Source: Daucus carota subsp. sativus
Taxonomy: Eukaryota; Streptophyta; Magnoliopsida; Apiales; Apiaceae
Reading direction: 5' to 3'
Length of the DNA stretch: 64,000 bases
NCBI RefSeq assembly: GCF_001625215.2
Contig: NC_030385.2
Span: 34,063,598-34,127,597, forward strand
Shown piece after piece: positions 11,001-22,188 of the stretch (within the stretch, counting starts at the first letter, position 1; every line of letters starts with the position of its first letter). A model generated the notes under the pieces. It saw only the letters and a program-made list of their open reading frames with translations, was not told where the DNA came from and did no database searches. The position numbers and the translations under genes are program-made.

Positions 11001-12500
11001 AACTACACCTTCAGAAGAAAGCTCCCCCTGCTCCGGAATTTCTTCATCTCGATCATCGTTAAAATCTTCTGGGCCATCATTAACATCATTTGGGTCATCA
11101 TTTTCTTGTTCAACATTATCATTCTCTTCCTCATTATTGACAGGAATATGTGAAGATACAGGAACATCTTCTGGAGCTTGAGATATTTGTTGTTTTAGAT
11201 TTGTTGGAGTAGTCTCATGAAACTGGTTTTCATAAAAGATCACGTCTCTGCTTCGAATAACTTTCTTTATTTCGGGATCCCACAGCCGGTAACCAAAATC
11301 TTGATCTCCATAACCGACGAAGATGCATGGATTTGACTTGAGATCAAGCTTCTGTCTCAATTCCTTTGAAACATGCACAAATGCCTTGCATCCAAACACT
11401 TTCAAGTGTGAATAAGAAATGTCTTTCCCTGACCATTTTTTCTCCGGAACTTCAAAGTTCAGTGGAACTGAGGGTGACCTGTTTATAAGATAACAGGCTG
11501 TGAGCACAGCTTCTCCCCAGAATGGCTTTGCTAGTTTAGCCATACTGAGCATGCATCGTACTTTCTCTACAATAGTGCGATTCATTCTTTCAGCAACACC
11601 ATTATGTTGTGGGGTCCTTGGCACCGTCTTCTCGTGTCGGATTCCATGTTGAGCACAATATGTTGAGAATTCCCGAGACGTGTACTCACCTCCATTATCA
11701 GATCGGAGACACTTCAACTTTTTTCCTGTCTCTCTTTCTACCATAGCATGAAATATTTTGAAGCGGTCAAAAACTTGATCCTTCGTTTTTAGACAATAGG
11801 CCTATACCTTTCGTGATGCGTCATCAATGAATGTTACAAAGTACCTACTGCCACCAAGTGAGTCTTCTTCAATAGGTCCACATACATCTGAGTGGACAAG
11901 GCTGAGTAACTCAGAATGATTCTTTCTAGTAGTACTGAAAGAAACTCGATGTTGTTTCCCGAATAGACAATGCTCGCATGGATCCAGGGAAACATCTTTG
12001 TCAATAGAGATGGCTTCCTTCTTTGCAAGAGTTGTTAGTCCCTTCACGCTCATGTGACCCAATCTTCGATGCCACAGGTTTGCCGGCGTCTCTTCTTCAA
12101 TAGCATTTAGACTAGGCTGACATGACTTCACATAGGTTTTATAAAGACTACCACAAATATTTCCTCTTGCAACAATCATAGAACCTTTAGATAACTTCCA
12201 CGTACCTTCTTTAAATTGATTTTCATAGCCTTGACGATCCAAAGCTACTCCTGAAATTAAATTAAATCTCAGATCTGGAACATGTCGAACGTCCTTCAAT
12301 ACAAGTGTACACCCAATGTCGGTTCTTAAGTGTACATCACCAACGCCAATAATATTTGAGAAACTCGTGTTTCCCATCTTCACAGTACCATGGTCTTCAG
12401 ATTTATAAGTTGTGAATAGATCCCTGTGGGGAGTGGCATGATATGATGCAGCAGTATCAATCACCCACTCGATATCATTGGTACCTACATGTAGGCATGC
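11000..12500 (-). mobile_element. copia element part: protease and integrase
   Basis: The protease region has the DTAAS variant of the DTGAS catalytic motif followed by the pattern HATPHRDLF. The integrase region shows the GAG-pre-integrase LWHRRLGHMS, the zinc-binding C..C in CEHCLFGKQ, then a core with HSDVCGP, DNGGEY and the HNGVAERMNRT signature. Limits are approximate. Confidence 0.9.
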
Positions 12501-12549
12501 TTCTTCTCCACATGTAACAAGTGCTATATCCGATGACATAGTAACCATG

Positions 12550-13432
12550 GTCTCACCATCTTTATTTTCCCATCTTTATTTTCCGAACTCTGGCTCGTCT
12601 GGGACTGTTCCCGTAGTAACTTTCGGCAGTCCCTCTTTCTGTGGCCATAACGATTACAATGGTTGCAATAGCCTTCGAACCAAGAGGAGGAATCAACAGA
12701 CTTTTCCCGCTCTCTTGATCTCCCTCGAACTTGCGATCTGCCTCTGCTTTGACCTCGGCCTCGGCCTCTGCCTCTACCTCGTCCTCGTCCTCTACCTCTG
12801 TTTTTGCCCCACTCTTGTTTGTTAGTTTCTGAAACCAGGGCATATGATTCATCAGTCCCAGCTTCTTTCCTCCGAGCTTCCTCATTTATCAATGCATCTG
12901 TTACCATCTGCATAGTCACATTACCGTTTGGGGCAGAATTACTTAGAGTGACAACAAGGGTCTCCCAACTATCAGGTAGAGAACTTAGGAGTAATATCGC
13001 TTGCTCCTCGTCTTTAAGAATCCATCCGGAAGCGCTTAGTTGATTCACGAGATCCTGAAATTGACTCGTGTGCTCCGTTACTGAGATACCACCTCGCAAT
13101 TTATGGTTCACTAGTCGTCTCATTAGCAGCGTCTTGTTTCGAGCAGTTTTTGCTTGGTACATGCTACTAAGCTTCTCCCAGAGTTTGTATGCACTTTGCT
13201 CCTGAGCAACATGATGGAATACACTATGATCGATCCACTGGCGAATTTGTGCGACAGTTTTTCGATTCATTCTGGCCCATTCTTCATCAGTCATTTTATC
13301 GGGTTTGTCACCTTTATTTTCGAGAGGCTCTGCTAAATCCTTCAAATTTAACAAATCCTCCATCCGAGGTTTCCACATGTTGTAGTTTGTGGAAGTGAGT
13401 GCAATCATAGTATCTGCTGATGAATTTGCCAT
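12550..13432 (-). mobile_element. copia element part: gag
   Basis: It begins MANSSADTMIALTSTNYNMW and contains the UBN2/retrotran-gag type region with YKLWEKLSSMYQ. Next come an RGRGRG-rich basic tract and a CCHC zinc knuckle (CNHCNRYGHRKRDC). This is typical copia nucleocapsid architecture. Confidence 0.92.
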
Positions 13433-13671
13433 TATAATAAAAACTTCTCTTGTACCTGACTATATATGCTGAATCAGGCTAAATAGAGCTCTCCGTTGGA
13501 TCCGGAAGGGTCGAAAATGGTAGGATAGGTACTTTCTGGGTCTATGAACAGTACCGCATGAACAGTAGCTACCTATATGTGAACCGTCCTTCGTCTCCGG
13601 CGTGAACAGTGTCTTCTTCTCCTACGTGAACACAGCAGCTTGAATGACGTGAACACAACACCTTGTAAGAG

Positions 13672-13683
13672 GCTCTGATACCA
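13672..13683 (-). other. Primer-binding site of the copia element (initiator Met tRNA)
   Basis: On the minus strand TGGTATCAGAGC lies two bases inside the 5' LTR. It is complementary to the 3' end of the initiator methionine tRNA and is the standard plant copia primer site. Confidence 0.93.
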
Positions 13684-13685
13684 CT

Positions 13686-14007
13686 TGTTGGGGTTTGAAA
13701 ACTCTTCTATTTAACAGAAAATAGAATTACATGCATGAGGAGTAACTCTCACTCAACTGCAATACAAAAACAAACCCTCTGAACTATATTTTTAGATACA
13801 TAAGCTTGTGTTTTTTTTTTATCTCACATACATGCTACTGAAATGAACGATGCTATCTATAGCCAGCCTTCAACATTGATGTGTGTGTGAACAGCGTGTG
13901 TGAAGCTTTGAAGCCGGAATAATTGATCTGCTGGAATTGTCAAGTTGTGTGCTTTCAATGTATTGGAAACTGGTGTGCTTCTAGAGAAATGGCAGCTGGA
14001 TTCTACA
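13686..14007 (-). repeat. 5' LTR of the copia element
   Basis: About 322 bases with TG..CA ends, nearly identical to 8995-9315. It is followed by the target duplication TGTAA. Confidence 0.95.
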
Positions 14008-14012
14008 TGTAA

Positions 14013-15214
14013 ACATCATATCAGCTGCATCATATCCGATTAACGATCCTTGTCTAAACATACATTGGCCGACATGTAAGCAGCAATCACTTTGTTAGAT
14101 TCTCAAGTTCTTGTAGGAGATTCTCCTTTTGTAAATTTTGTCCAGAAGAAAGCAAAGGTGTTACTTTTTTTACAAGAGATTCCTTCACTGGAAAATGCAA
14201 GTTTAAAATCTTTTAAATTGGATAAGCGGTTGCTATAAGCAAGAACAAGAGATTGTCTGTCTGTCGCTGTCTCATGTAACGGAAAGCATAAAACTAAGTC
14301 TATTAAATTACTGAGAACACTTATTCATCATCTGATATAAAGTACACTGAGATTATTAATTTCAGACCTTTTGCTGTATGTTAAGATTTGTTAGGAGTCT
14401 GTCTATTGCATGATTCTATTTCCATACAATTTTAAGCAGGGGACCGAGCTAAAAAGTTTAAACGATCTGGATAAACAAGTCGTTTTCCACATTACTATGG
14501 GATCCTACCAAGATAACAGAATAGAACATGCAAGAAGTAGTAGGAGAATGCATGTGTAAATCAAAAAAGAAATTGAAGGAATATTAAAAGTAAATCTGCA
14601 TGCAATGGTATGAAACAAACCATGATATCAAACTCATTTCCATTTTATATAACCGTTTATTTTTTGATTGTGCAGGAAACTCAATCACTTGACTCAAAAA
14701 GAAGCAAAATAAGTAATGGCATACAGTGCTGGATCAAAAACGCCAGTGACTGATGGTGCCTGTATCAGATGTTATTGAACATATTGATCATACCAGAATT
14801 AGAAATAGAACTATAGAGACTTTGGATTAACTTATGAGCGGCCTTGTAACCATGTTGCTCAGGGATATTCAGTATGTAGAATAGATATACTTAACAACAC
14901 CACAAGCAGAACTACTTCATTGACATTTGAGAATATTGTTATTTTGCAGGAGACGTGATTAAGTTAATTTTTATACCGAAAGTGTGCCTCATGTCAATGC
15001 ATTTTCATATTAACTAGAAGAATAAATCCCACCTTTCTTCTGCAGCTCTGCCTATCACTGACATGGTCATTATCTTAAAATATCATCTGGGGCATTTCCC
15101 TTATCCAGAAAAAATATCTAATTGAACTTTAGCTTTTTGTATTTCATTGAGTTATTTATTGTTATTTTCCTCTTTAATGGATTAAAAATTCTAGCAATCA
15201 CCTTAGCAATCCAC
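14013..15214. other. Exon-fragment remainder, then non-coding DNA
   Basis: Bases 14013-14212 are the right half of the diverged exon copy split by the retrotransposon. Bases 14360-14560 still align loosely with 4260-4430, for example GAACATGCAAGAAGTA. From about 14650 to the promoter near 15200 I see nothing identifiable. Confidence 0.5.
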
Positions 15215-15222
15215 TATATATA
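15215..15222 (+). promoter_or_regulatory. TATA box of the fourth glutaredoxin gene
   Basis: TATATATA, about 155 bases before the ATG at 15375. It is followed by a CA- and CT-rich leader typical of plant 5' untranslated regions. Confidence 0.65.
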
Positions 15223-15374
15223 TGAAAGATGAGAACTCATAGTCCACAACCACACACAAGCTTTGCCTTCAACCTCAAACTCAAAGTTTACATAGCTTAA
15301 CAATACTCAGTTTCCTTGTTTCAACTTGCATTGCTTCATCCTCGCTTTTTGTAGAACTAAAATTTCTTACCATT

Positions 15375-15683
15375 ATGGATATGATAAGAGACCTTGCATC
15401 AAAGAAGGCTGCAGTGATCTTTACCAAGAGCTCATGTTGCATGTGCCATAGCATTAAGGCACTCTTTTATGAACTTGGTGCAAGCCCTGCAGTTCATGAA
15501 ATTGATCATGACACAAATGGAAGGGAAATGGAATATGCGCTTCAAAGGTTAGGCTGTAGTCCTTCTGTCCCTGCGGTTTTCATTGGTGGAAAATATATAG
15601 GCTCAGCCAAGGACATCATCTCCCTGCATGTAGATGGATCTCTAAAAGAAAAGCTAATTGAGGCCAGGGCTATCTGGTTCTAA
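15375..15683 (+). CDS. CC-type glutaredoxin with dithiol CCMC active site
   Basis: An intronless 102-residue protein with CCMC at residues 21-24, the dithiol form. PSVPAVF and GGKYIGSAKD follow. The glycine pair of the GG loop is GS in this copy, common in class III. The tail LKEKLIEARAIWF keeps an ALWL-like ending but not a clear L**LL motif. It is on the opposite strand to genes 1-3 and clearly more diverged, so it represents an older duplication. The ATG is well placed after a TATA box and leader. Likely a nucleus/cytosol glutathione-dependent oxidoreductase or TGA-factor cofactor; which target it serves is unknown. Confidence 0.94.
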   Translation: MDMIRDLASKKAAVIFTKSSCCMCHSIKALFYELGASPAVHEIDHDTNGREMEYALQRLGCSPSVPAVFIGGKYIGSAKDIISLHVDGSLKEKLIEARAIWF

Positions 15684-16986
15684 ACACGAACATCATACAT
15701 ATTTTATATAATATATTATATACTACTGAAACTAAATATTCTGCTATAGGACTAGCTCCATACTGGCATATACCATGTTAAAATGCCTTGTACCAAGGCC
15801 TTCTCTTTTTGTCAGCTCTGGTGAAAAGGAACAGCTTATGAATCAGTTTTTTTAACAAAGGTGATTGTGAGTTGATGAAAGTGTCATTTTCAAAATATAC
15901 AATCTGTGTCAATTAAATTTCATCTTAATTGCAGACAACTCTCTTTCTCTCTATCTTCTCTTGTATTTAAGTGTTGTTATGCACATAATTGCATGTTAGA
16001 TCATTGTGCATGAGCAGACACCACTTTGGTGATTGTGCTTACAAGAATATTCAAAAAAATCACCACTGAATAAAGGTTCAACGATCACTAACCTGAAATT
16101 CAGGCAGACATGTAGACAAAGAACTTATCCCATAATGCATAAATGATGCAAAATTGTGCAAGATGCTGCTGGTTATTAATCCTTTCATATAATTAGTCGA
16201 GTGCCCTTCTTTCAGTCGCATTAGCAATAGATTCATATGAAGAATAAAATTTAATTAAAGGCTTTTTTTTTTTTGCCAACAATTAAAGGCTTCTTAATCA
16301 CATCATTTACAACAATCTGTTAGGATCAAAGGACCATTTGATGGTAGATGCACAAGAAGTAGGACTATTATTAGATGAAGAAAGTATCAAGCTTCTCTTC
16401 CAGCTGAGAAATGCTTATGTCAAGCTATATGCCCCCAACCACTGCCCGTATTCGTTTCTTATACCTCATGAGCTTTTGGAGTCTGTTATGATAAATCTCT
16501 TACTCTCAAGTCTCAGCATATGACTGATGATAGTATCTTAATAATACATTCTCAGATTGACAGATACAACAAATGACACAACTATAGCTGCGCATATCAT
16601 TGACATGCATCTATATTCATAACTATATTTCTTGCAGTGTTATTTTATGCCTTTGTCTTGTAGCACTAGCAATAGTATCTCCGGGTTTCCAAATTAATCT
16701 AGAATTTCTTGTGATAGGATCAATTACAAATTTTCAAAAGGCAAAAGTATTTAGCATGACTTCTGTCACAGCAAGGTTGAAAGCTTGAACTGATCATGCT
16801 GTCTCCATTCTCCATTTTCAAGATGATGCACAAGTATTATGACCATGACAGCTTCCTGGTTAGAAATTTTTTGCAGATTATTTGATGTCTTGCAGCTGAG
16901 AAATTCTAAGGTTTCATATGGTTGCCAGTTCCATGTCTCTGGTTTTAAAAGACTGTAGGGAAGTTGTTAGGATATCTTGGTAATCG
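15684..16986. other. Intergenic region between glutaredoxin 4 and a hAT-type element
   Basis: The first 200 bases or so should be the 3' untranslated region of the fourth glutaredoxin. A poly-T tract near 16263 interrupts a short duplicated phrase (AATTAAAGGCTT), which hints at a small insertion. No gene is recognisable. Confidence 0.45.
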
Positions 16987-16994
16987 GTTAAACA

Positions 16995-17146
16995 TAGGGG
17001 TGAGCAAAAAAAACCGAAAAACCGAAACCGAGCCGAAAAACCGAAAAACCACACCGAAAAAAACCGTAGCTTAACCGAACCGACGGTTACGGTTTTACCC
17101 CTATAACCGAACCGAAAAACCGAACCGCTAATATTATTTTAAAATA

Positions 17147-17184
<38 letters not shown>

Positions 17185-17618
17185 TCTATACAGATTTATG
17201 TGCTACTGACTATATACATTTATATTTTATTTGATAGATGATCAGTGCATTAGTGATTACTGGTTATGAAGTTTTACAAGAAAAATTTTGTTCAATCTTG
17301 CCATCCTTTTAATGCTCTAATATCAATATGTCCACTGCCTTTAATTAATTTTTGCATTGTTAATATGATTTTAATAATTTTTATCGCAATGTTAATATGA
17401 TTTTTATAATTTTTTATTAGCACGATATTAAAGAGAATAAATTATTAAATTCGAAAACCGAAAAATACCGAAACCGACAAACAGTTAACCGAACCAAGAA
17501 AAACCGTTCCGAACGGTTCGGTTACGGTTACTACCTAAAAACCGAACCGAACCGACATACACGGTTTGGTAACGGTTTTTGGTAAAAACCGAACCGAACC
17601 GACCGGTGCACACCCCTA
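16995..17618. mobile_element. hAT-type non-autonomous element with ACCGAA subterminal repeats
   Basis: The ends are TAGGGGTGAGCA and, inverted, TAGGGGTGTGCA. It is flanked by a perfect 8-base direct repeat GTTAAACA (16987-16994 and 17619-17626), the hAT signature. Both subterminal regions are packed with CCGAA/ACCGAAC motifs, about a dozen on the left and more on the right. The centre is AT-rich with a (TA)n run near 17152-17180. No transposase is encoded. Confidence 0.9.
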
Positions 17619-17626
17619 GTTAAACA

Positions 17627-18421
17627 TAATAAATTTTTACTAAATATAAATGCTTAAACATAGTCATTGTTGGTTCTGTTCCTGCGCCAGTCTCTTCTTC
17701 ATAATATATTCAATAATTCTTTCAGTACTGTCATCTTCTTTACAACCTTCAGTTCTATTCATACAGAACAAACCAAGCCAAATGCATGCAAGATGAAGCC
17801 AAGGACTCCAACAGATATGCAGACATATAGCAAAAACATCAAGTCCATAATATCAACACTAATATGCAATAGTAACTTTACTATATAATTTTCTTCTTTA
17901 TTTTCACTTTTTGAGGGAATTTGATTCTTTATTTTGATTACTTGCTATGGTGAAAGCAGCAACTACTTTCAAAATTTGAGTCTTAGAGACAGACAGTCTG
18001 CTCAATTCTGATAAGTATAAAGTAGAGTCGGTAGCATGTAGGGTACCCAGATTGTGTATGAACAGACTAGCTGTTCCCAACTTAGAGGAGAGCTTGCAAG
18101 TTGATGCCTGCCACACTGGGAATCTTTTACAGACACTGAAAGTCATTTCCGTTTCAGTTGCGATCCCACACACAGGTCTCTTGAGTCTTACAGAATACTG
18201 TGATACAACTATGTTTGTTACATTTGTTCAACAGAACTTAAAGTCATCTAACAGAAGATTTCCCATGCTCAGGGTACCATGTGGCAGCCGCAATATCAAT
18301 CAGGCATCTAAAGGTTGTAAATCTTGGAATGTCCATATAATTATATGCTGTTTGTGTTCAAGTGTTGGTCTTTATAGTAATGTGCAGACTAAAAAGATTC
18401 AAAATACTCATAAAACCAATT
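17627..18421. other. Non-coding stretch, possibly with decayed exons on the minus strand
   Basis: No gene can be supported. A minus-strand open frame at about 17904-18173 has a plausible amino-acid mix but no recognised domain and no clear splice frame. It is mentioned only because a better exon-like piece follows at 18422-18610. Confidence 0.3.
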
Positions 18422-18610
18422 TTATACCAAAGAATCACATAACAAGATCATCATGAGAATCTCTTGGGACTTGACCCTCTTTATCGAATTTTGGACATCT
18501 TTCATACTTTCTTGGAGATTTAATTCCATGAGATCTGCATATAGTGAGGCCATGGTCACTAGTCTGCTCACGTCTGTGTCGAACCCAGCCATTGATGCCT
18601 TGATCATTAT
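18422..18610 (-). pseudogene. Coding-like exon fragment of an unidentified gene
   Basis: On the minus strand a pyrimidine-rich tract ending TTCCCTAG precedes an open frame reading IMIKASMAGFDTDVSRLV and then ASLYADLMELNLQESMKDVQ. It continues NSIKRVKSQE before running into a stop. The helical, charged composition looks like genuine protein, and the acceptor is good. No donor, flanking exon or start is convincing, and I cannot name the family. It may be an orphaned exon or a short fragment of a gene copied into the cluster. Confidence 0.35.
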
Positions 18611-18862
18611 TCTAGGGAATGCACAAGGAGAAAATTACTAAATAGTCCTGGAATCAGACATTCACAATTGTTCCATGTAGACTAGTTCTCGTGAGCTGGA
18701 GAAGTATATATGTATTTTCACCAACTTGTTCATCAATCTCTGGAACATAAGTTTTGGTATCTACATATCTTCAAAGTGACTTTCGTAGTTTTTGGCATCT
18801 AAGTAAAGCACATTGGCTTTCGTACGTTCTTTTCTTAATACAGTAGTCCACCACAGACTGAT

Positions 18863-18870
18863 TATAAATA
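18863..18870 (+). promoter_or_regulatory. TATA box of the fifth glutaredoxin gene
   Basis: TATAAATA, about 90 bases before the ATG at 18957, the best-placed TATA box in the cluster. Confidence 0.7.
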
Positions 18871-18956
18871 GAGCAGCCTTAGAACCTCAGTCTGGAGCAA
18901 CTTACACCTTCAAATTCTCATTCCCCTCAGTTTCTACCATCTAACAAAACGTAAAG

Positions 18957-19265
18957 ATGGACAAAGTATCGCGACTTACCTCAGAAAACGGAGTGGTAAT
19001 CTTTAGCAAGACTACATGTTGCTTATCCTATGCTGTGAACATTCTGTTTCATGAACTAAGGGTAGAGCCTGTGGTTCATGAACTCGATCAAGACCCCGAG
19101 GGAAGGGAAATAGAGAAGGCCTTGTTGAGGATGGGATGCAATAGCCCTGCAGTGCCAGCAGTGTTTATAAATGGAAAGCTTGTGGGTTCTACCAATGAAG
19201 TCATGTCCCTCCACCTCACTGGCTCTCTCACTCCTATGCTCAAGCCATATCAGAACATGTCTTAA
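18957..19265 (+). CDS. CC-type glutaredoxin with CCLS active site
   Basis: An intronless 102-residue class III glutaredoxin. CCLS is at residues 21-24. PAVPAVF and GKLVGSTNE follow, with one extra residue before the cis-proline compared with genes 1-3. The C-terminus reads LTPMLKPYQNMS: L**ML is kept, but the ALWL-like ending seen in the other four is absent. That ending is reported to matter for ROXY function in Arabidopsis, so this copy may differ in partner choice. It is on the same strand as gene 4, 3.3 kb downstream, with a TATA box at 18863. Confidence 0.94.
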   Translation: MDKVSRLTSENGVVIFSKTTCCLSYAVNILFHELRVEPVVHELDQDPEGREIEKALLRMGCNSPAVPAVFINGKLVGSTNEVMSLHLTGSLTPMLKPYQNMS

Positions 19266-19580
19266 TTCTATTGCAGCCCTCATTATTTAATGTTATCTAG
19301 TTGAAGAATAAACTTTGCAGGGTAGTTCTTTGAGCTCACTAGCTATTAAGTACTTGGCTTTGTGCCTTGTGTCCACATGTATTATGTATTGTGTATTCAG
19401 TTCAGGTTGTCTAGTAATTAAGCAAGTAGTGTGTTTGCCTAATGAAGAAAGACAATGAAGATTGTGTAATCTCTTTGCATTCCTTAATGAAATTAGATTG
19501 AAGTACAACGTCTTAAAGGAGCAGGGAGGTTGTTTCCATGACTTGTTCTGACTAGACAACGAAAAAATTAAAGTTACTCC

Positions 19581-19879
19581 CAGTGGCTGAGGCACGTTAT
19601 GCCCTCCGGGGTCACGTGCCCCCCAGATTTAAAAAAATAATAATATTTTTCATGTAGAATTCATGTATATAATATTAAAAACATATAATTATAACTCTCA
19701 TGCACCTCCTAATTTCAAGATTTGATATCATAATTTTATTAGTTAATTTTTTTTTCTTGTATTCTTTTCACAAAAATTGAAAGGAAAAATGAGGGTTTCT
19801 CGTAAGGTTTCTTAGCTCATTACGGTTTAAAAAAAAATGATGTTCCCCCTCCACCCCCTAAGTTCTGGCTCCGCCACCT
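19581..19879. mobile_element. Small hAT-type MITE with 8-bp target duplication
   Basis: A 299-bp element beginning CAGTGGCTGAGGCACG and ending, on the opposite strand, AGGTGGCGGAGCCAGAAC. It is flanked by GTTACTCC at 19573-19580 and 19880-19887. The GTGGCGGAGCCAG-type end is a familiar plant hAT terminus. The interior is AT-rich and non-coding. Confidence 0.8.
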
Positions 19880-19887
19880 GTTACTCC

Positions 19888-21179
19888 TAAGGTGGTGTGT
19901 TTAATGCATAAATGCAGTTGATTAAGCACACGAACTAGCCCACTAGGTTCTGCATGTAATCATCAAAAACTCAAAACAGCTTGTCTTTCAGTTAGATCTA
20001 TTGTTCTTTATTCAGCCTGAATATAATTGTAGGATTAGTAGATTTAACACCTGAAAGAGGTTGTTGCAACAGTCCATTAGCAGAGAAACTAGAGATATGC
20101 TCTACTTTTCCACAGTATGAGGTGCCATTGCAGCTTTATTCCAGATAATGATGAGTAAAAATACCTTGCTTTTGTCCTCTGTGTCTCTGCTAACCTTTTA
20201 TCTTTCCGTTTTCATGTCTGCAATTGTAATTACAAAAGTACCATATTCTTAAATTTAATAATTTTTTTATACCCCGTATTTACTTAATTTCAGAATCCCT
20301 TAATTGAAAGATCATTTTTTAAGATAAATATATTTATCTAAACATAATCAAATGATAATACGAAAGTCGAGATTTAAGGGAACTCTTCAAGATTTGGAAA
20401 AAAATAAGTGTATTTTAACATGTACCTCTTTTCAAGACATTTTATTTATAATACCAAGAAGTTTCTTTTTATTACATTCTCCCCAACATCTCCTGATTTA
20501 AAAAAATTCGCTAATTTGACATGTTATTAGAGTTGGGATATATTTTGGGTTACTTATTTTCGAATTAAACTATAGCAATGCTGAGAAATTTGTGATCCCA
20601 TAGCATAGTTTAGATTTATGAGCTGGGAAAAGAAAACGAAAAGGAAAAAGAAAGGAAGGTAGAGATTTGAGTTGTCGGAGAGAGCAGGGGATGGTAGTTA
20701 ATGAAGCGTATGAAATGCGCGTATTGTGCTGGAATAATACAAGCAAAGAACAAACTGGTCCCGGCCACATATTGATTTGAATGATCGGAGAATCCAAAAG
20801 ATATACAGTAGTATTGTTGTTGTATGGTCCTAACGTACTTTAAAATTTCATCATCCCACTTGACAGAGGACTATTGCAATCACCAGATTCCAATCTTACA
20901 AATGGATACACGCATATGAATCTTTCACTTCTTTAGTCCGTAAGAGCGGTAGATATTCAAAATTTATTTCCAAATATTAGTTCGCAATATATATAATTTA
21001 CTCCACTCCCGTCAATAAAATAGGATTCTAAAATTCTCTCCGTCTTCGAATAGCCGTCTTGTTATTTGAGGAGCTTCTATGAACTAATTTTGGCTCTAAA
21101 CAATTGTGATTTGTTTGAGATAGTAGACAAGTTACCCACGTTGTCTGAATTTTCAAACAATTATTAAATCAAATATATA
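19888..21179. other. Intergenic, AT-rich, no gene seen
   Basis: I find no coding or RNA gene. An open frame on the minus strand at 20570-20797 has no family features. Confidence 0.45.
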
Positions 21180-21511
21180 GGGCATGTTTGGAAGTTAAAA
21201 ATTTGAAGCAAAATTAGAGGTTTGACGTATTTTAGAGATTTGACCACTAAAATAAGCTAATATTAATGTTTGGTAGTTAGCGGATTGAAATAGAGATTTG
21301 AATCCAAAAAGATAATTTTGAAAAAGCTAGTTTGGGGAGTTTTTTCGATTAGCGGTTTTCGTTTGTTTCAGAAAAAACCAATGAATCAGCTATTTACCAA
21401 ACAGTTTTATGAGAAACAACTAATTCAAACCGCTAGTTAAAACATCAATCAACTAGTTAAAATATCTAATTCATTTTGCTAACATTTAACCGCTAATTTT
21501 TAAACAGGGTC
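21180..21511. mobile_element. Decayed MITE with GGGCATGTTTGG / GACCCTGTTT ends
   Basis: The left end GGGCATGTTTGG and the inverted right end GACCCTGTTTAAAAATTAG resemble the GGGCCTGTTTGG termini of common plant MITEs. Inner blocks such as TAGCGG and GTTAAAATATCTAATT also pair across the element. Target duplication is unclear, so the superfamily is left open. Confidence 0.45.
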
Positions 21512-21672
21512 ATAGTCTTTTTGGTTTGGACTTTGATATAAAAAAATATTATCAGTTTATAAAATAACTTAAAAGCGGATAAAATTTCTTGAGAAAACTT
21601 AATGTAAAATTCAAAACAATTTGGAAGTTGGCTTAAATTTATTAGGATGATGCTTGATAAAAAAAAAAAAGG

Positions 21673-22188
21673 GGGTTAAGTATTAAGTTGGTTACTGGAG
21701 TGAAGGTCATGTATTACTTCTCTCATTGATCTTTTACAGGTATCATTTTGATCACTAAAGTCGTATAAAATATCAAATGGATACCTCTAAATATGTGTCG
21801 GAAAAGTAAATATTTTTTTGTGAAGTTATACACATTTTTCTTCAACGTTACTATAACCAATTGAAAACTGATGAATTCTAGTATTTTTAGATAATATATC
21901 TAGATTTTTAAAAAATTATTTATTATTTATTTTAAATTTTACAATTATTTAATCTGATTTAAATAAAAACATAAAGTAAAAAAGTCTAGAAGAATTTACC
22001 AGTTTTCATTTGGTTATAATAATTTTGAAGGAAAAATGTGTATAACTTAAAAAAAATATTTGTTTTCTCGACACATATTTAGAATTATCCATTTGATATT
22101 TTACAAAAATCAAAATGATATTTTTAAAAGATCAATGAAAAAAGTGATATATGTCTTTCATTTCAGTGACTAACTTTATACTTAACCC
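21673..22188. mobile_element. Palindromic MULE-like MITE with GGGTTAAGTA ends
   Basis: About 516 bases, almost wholly one inverted repeat. GGGTTAAGTATTAAGTTGG at the left pairs with GGGTTAAGTATAAAGTTAG read from the right. The match continues through TTGATCTTTTA, TATCAAATGGATA and GTTATACACATTTTTC. The flanks are A-rich and a 9-base duplication cannot be proved. The long arms argue for a MULE-derived element like the one at 7403-8092, but it is a different family. Confidence 0.7.

Larger units (their letters stand above)
8995..14007 (-). mobile_element. Ty1/copia LTR retrotransposon, young, broken
   Basis: A nearly full-length element of about 5.0 kb on the minus strand, flanked by the 5-base duplication TGTAA (8990-8994 and 14008-14012). 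It has LTRs of about 321 bases, a tRNA-iMet primer site, a polypurine tract and gag, protease, integrase, reverse transcriptase and RNase H in copia order. The LTRs differ at about two positions, which implies a recent insertion, probably well under a million years. The coding region looks interrupted at about two places, so this copy is best read as a recent fossil. The domain order and PBS suggest the Tork/Tnt1 lineage, an inference from motif style only. Confidence 0.95.

Noticed and set aside
10102-11153. Open frames on the plus strand inside the copia element
   Set aside because: They are antisense shadows of the retrotransposon pol region and have no protein features of their own.
12562-12885. 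Overlapping minus-strand frame across the copia gag tail
   Set aside because: It is an alternative frame through the RGRG-rich low-complexity tract and not a separate gene.
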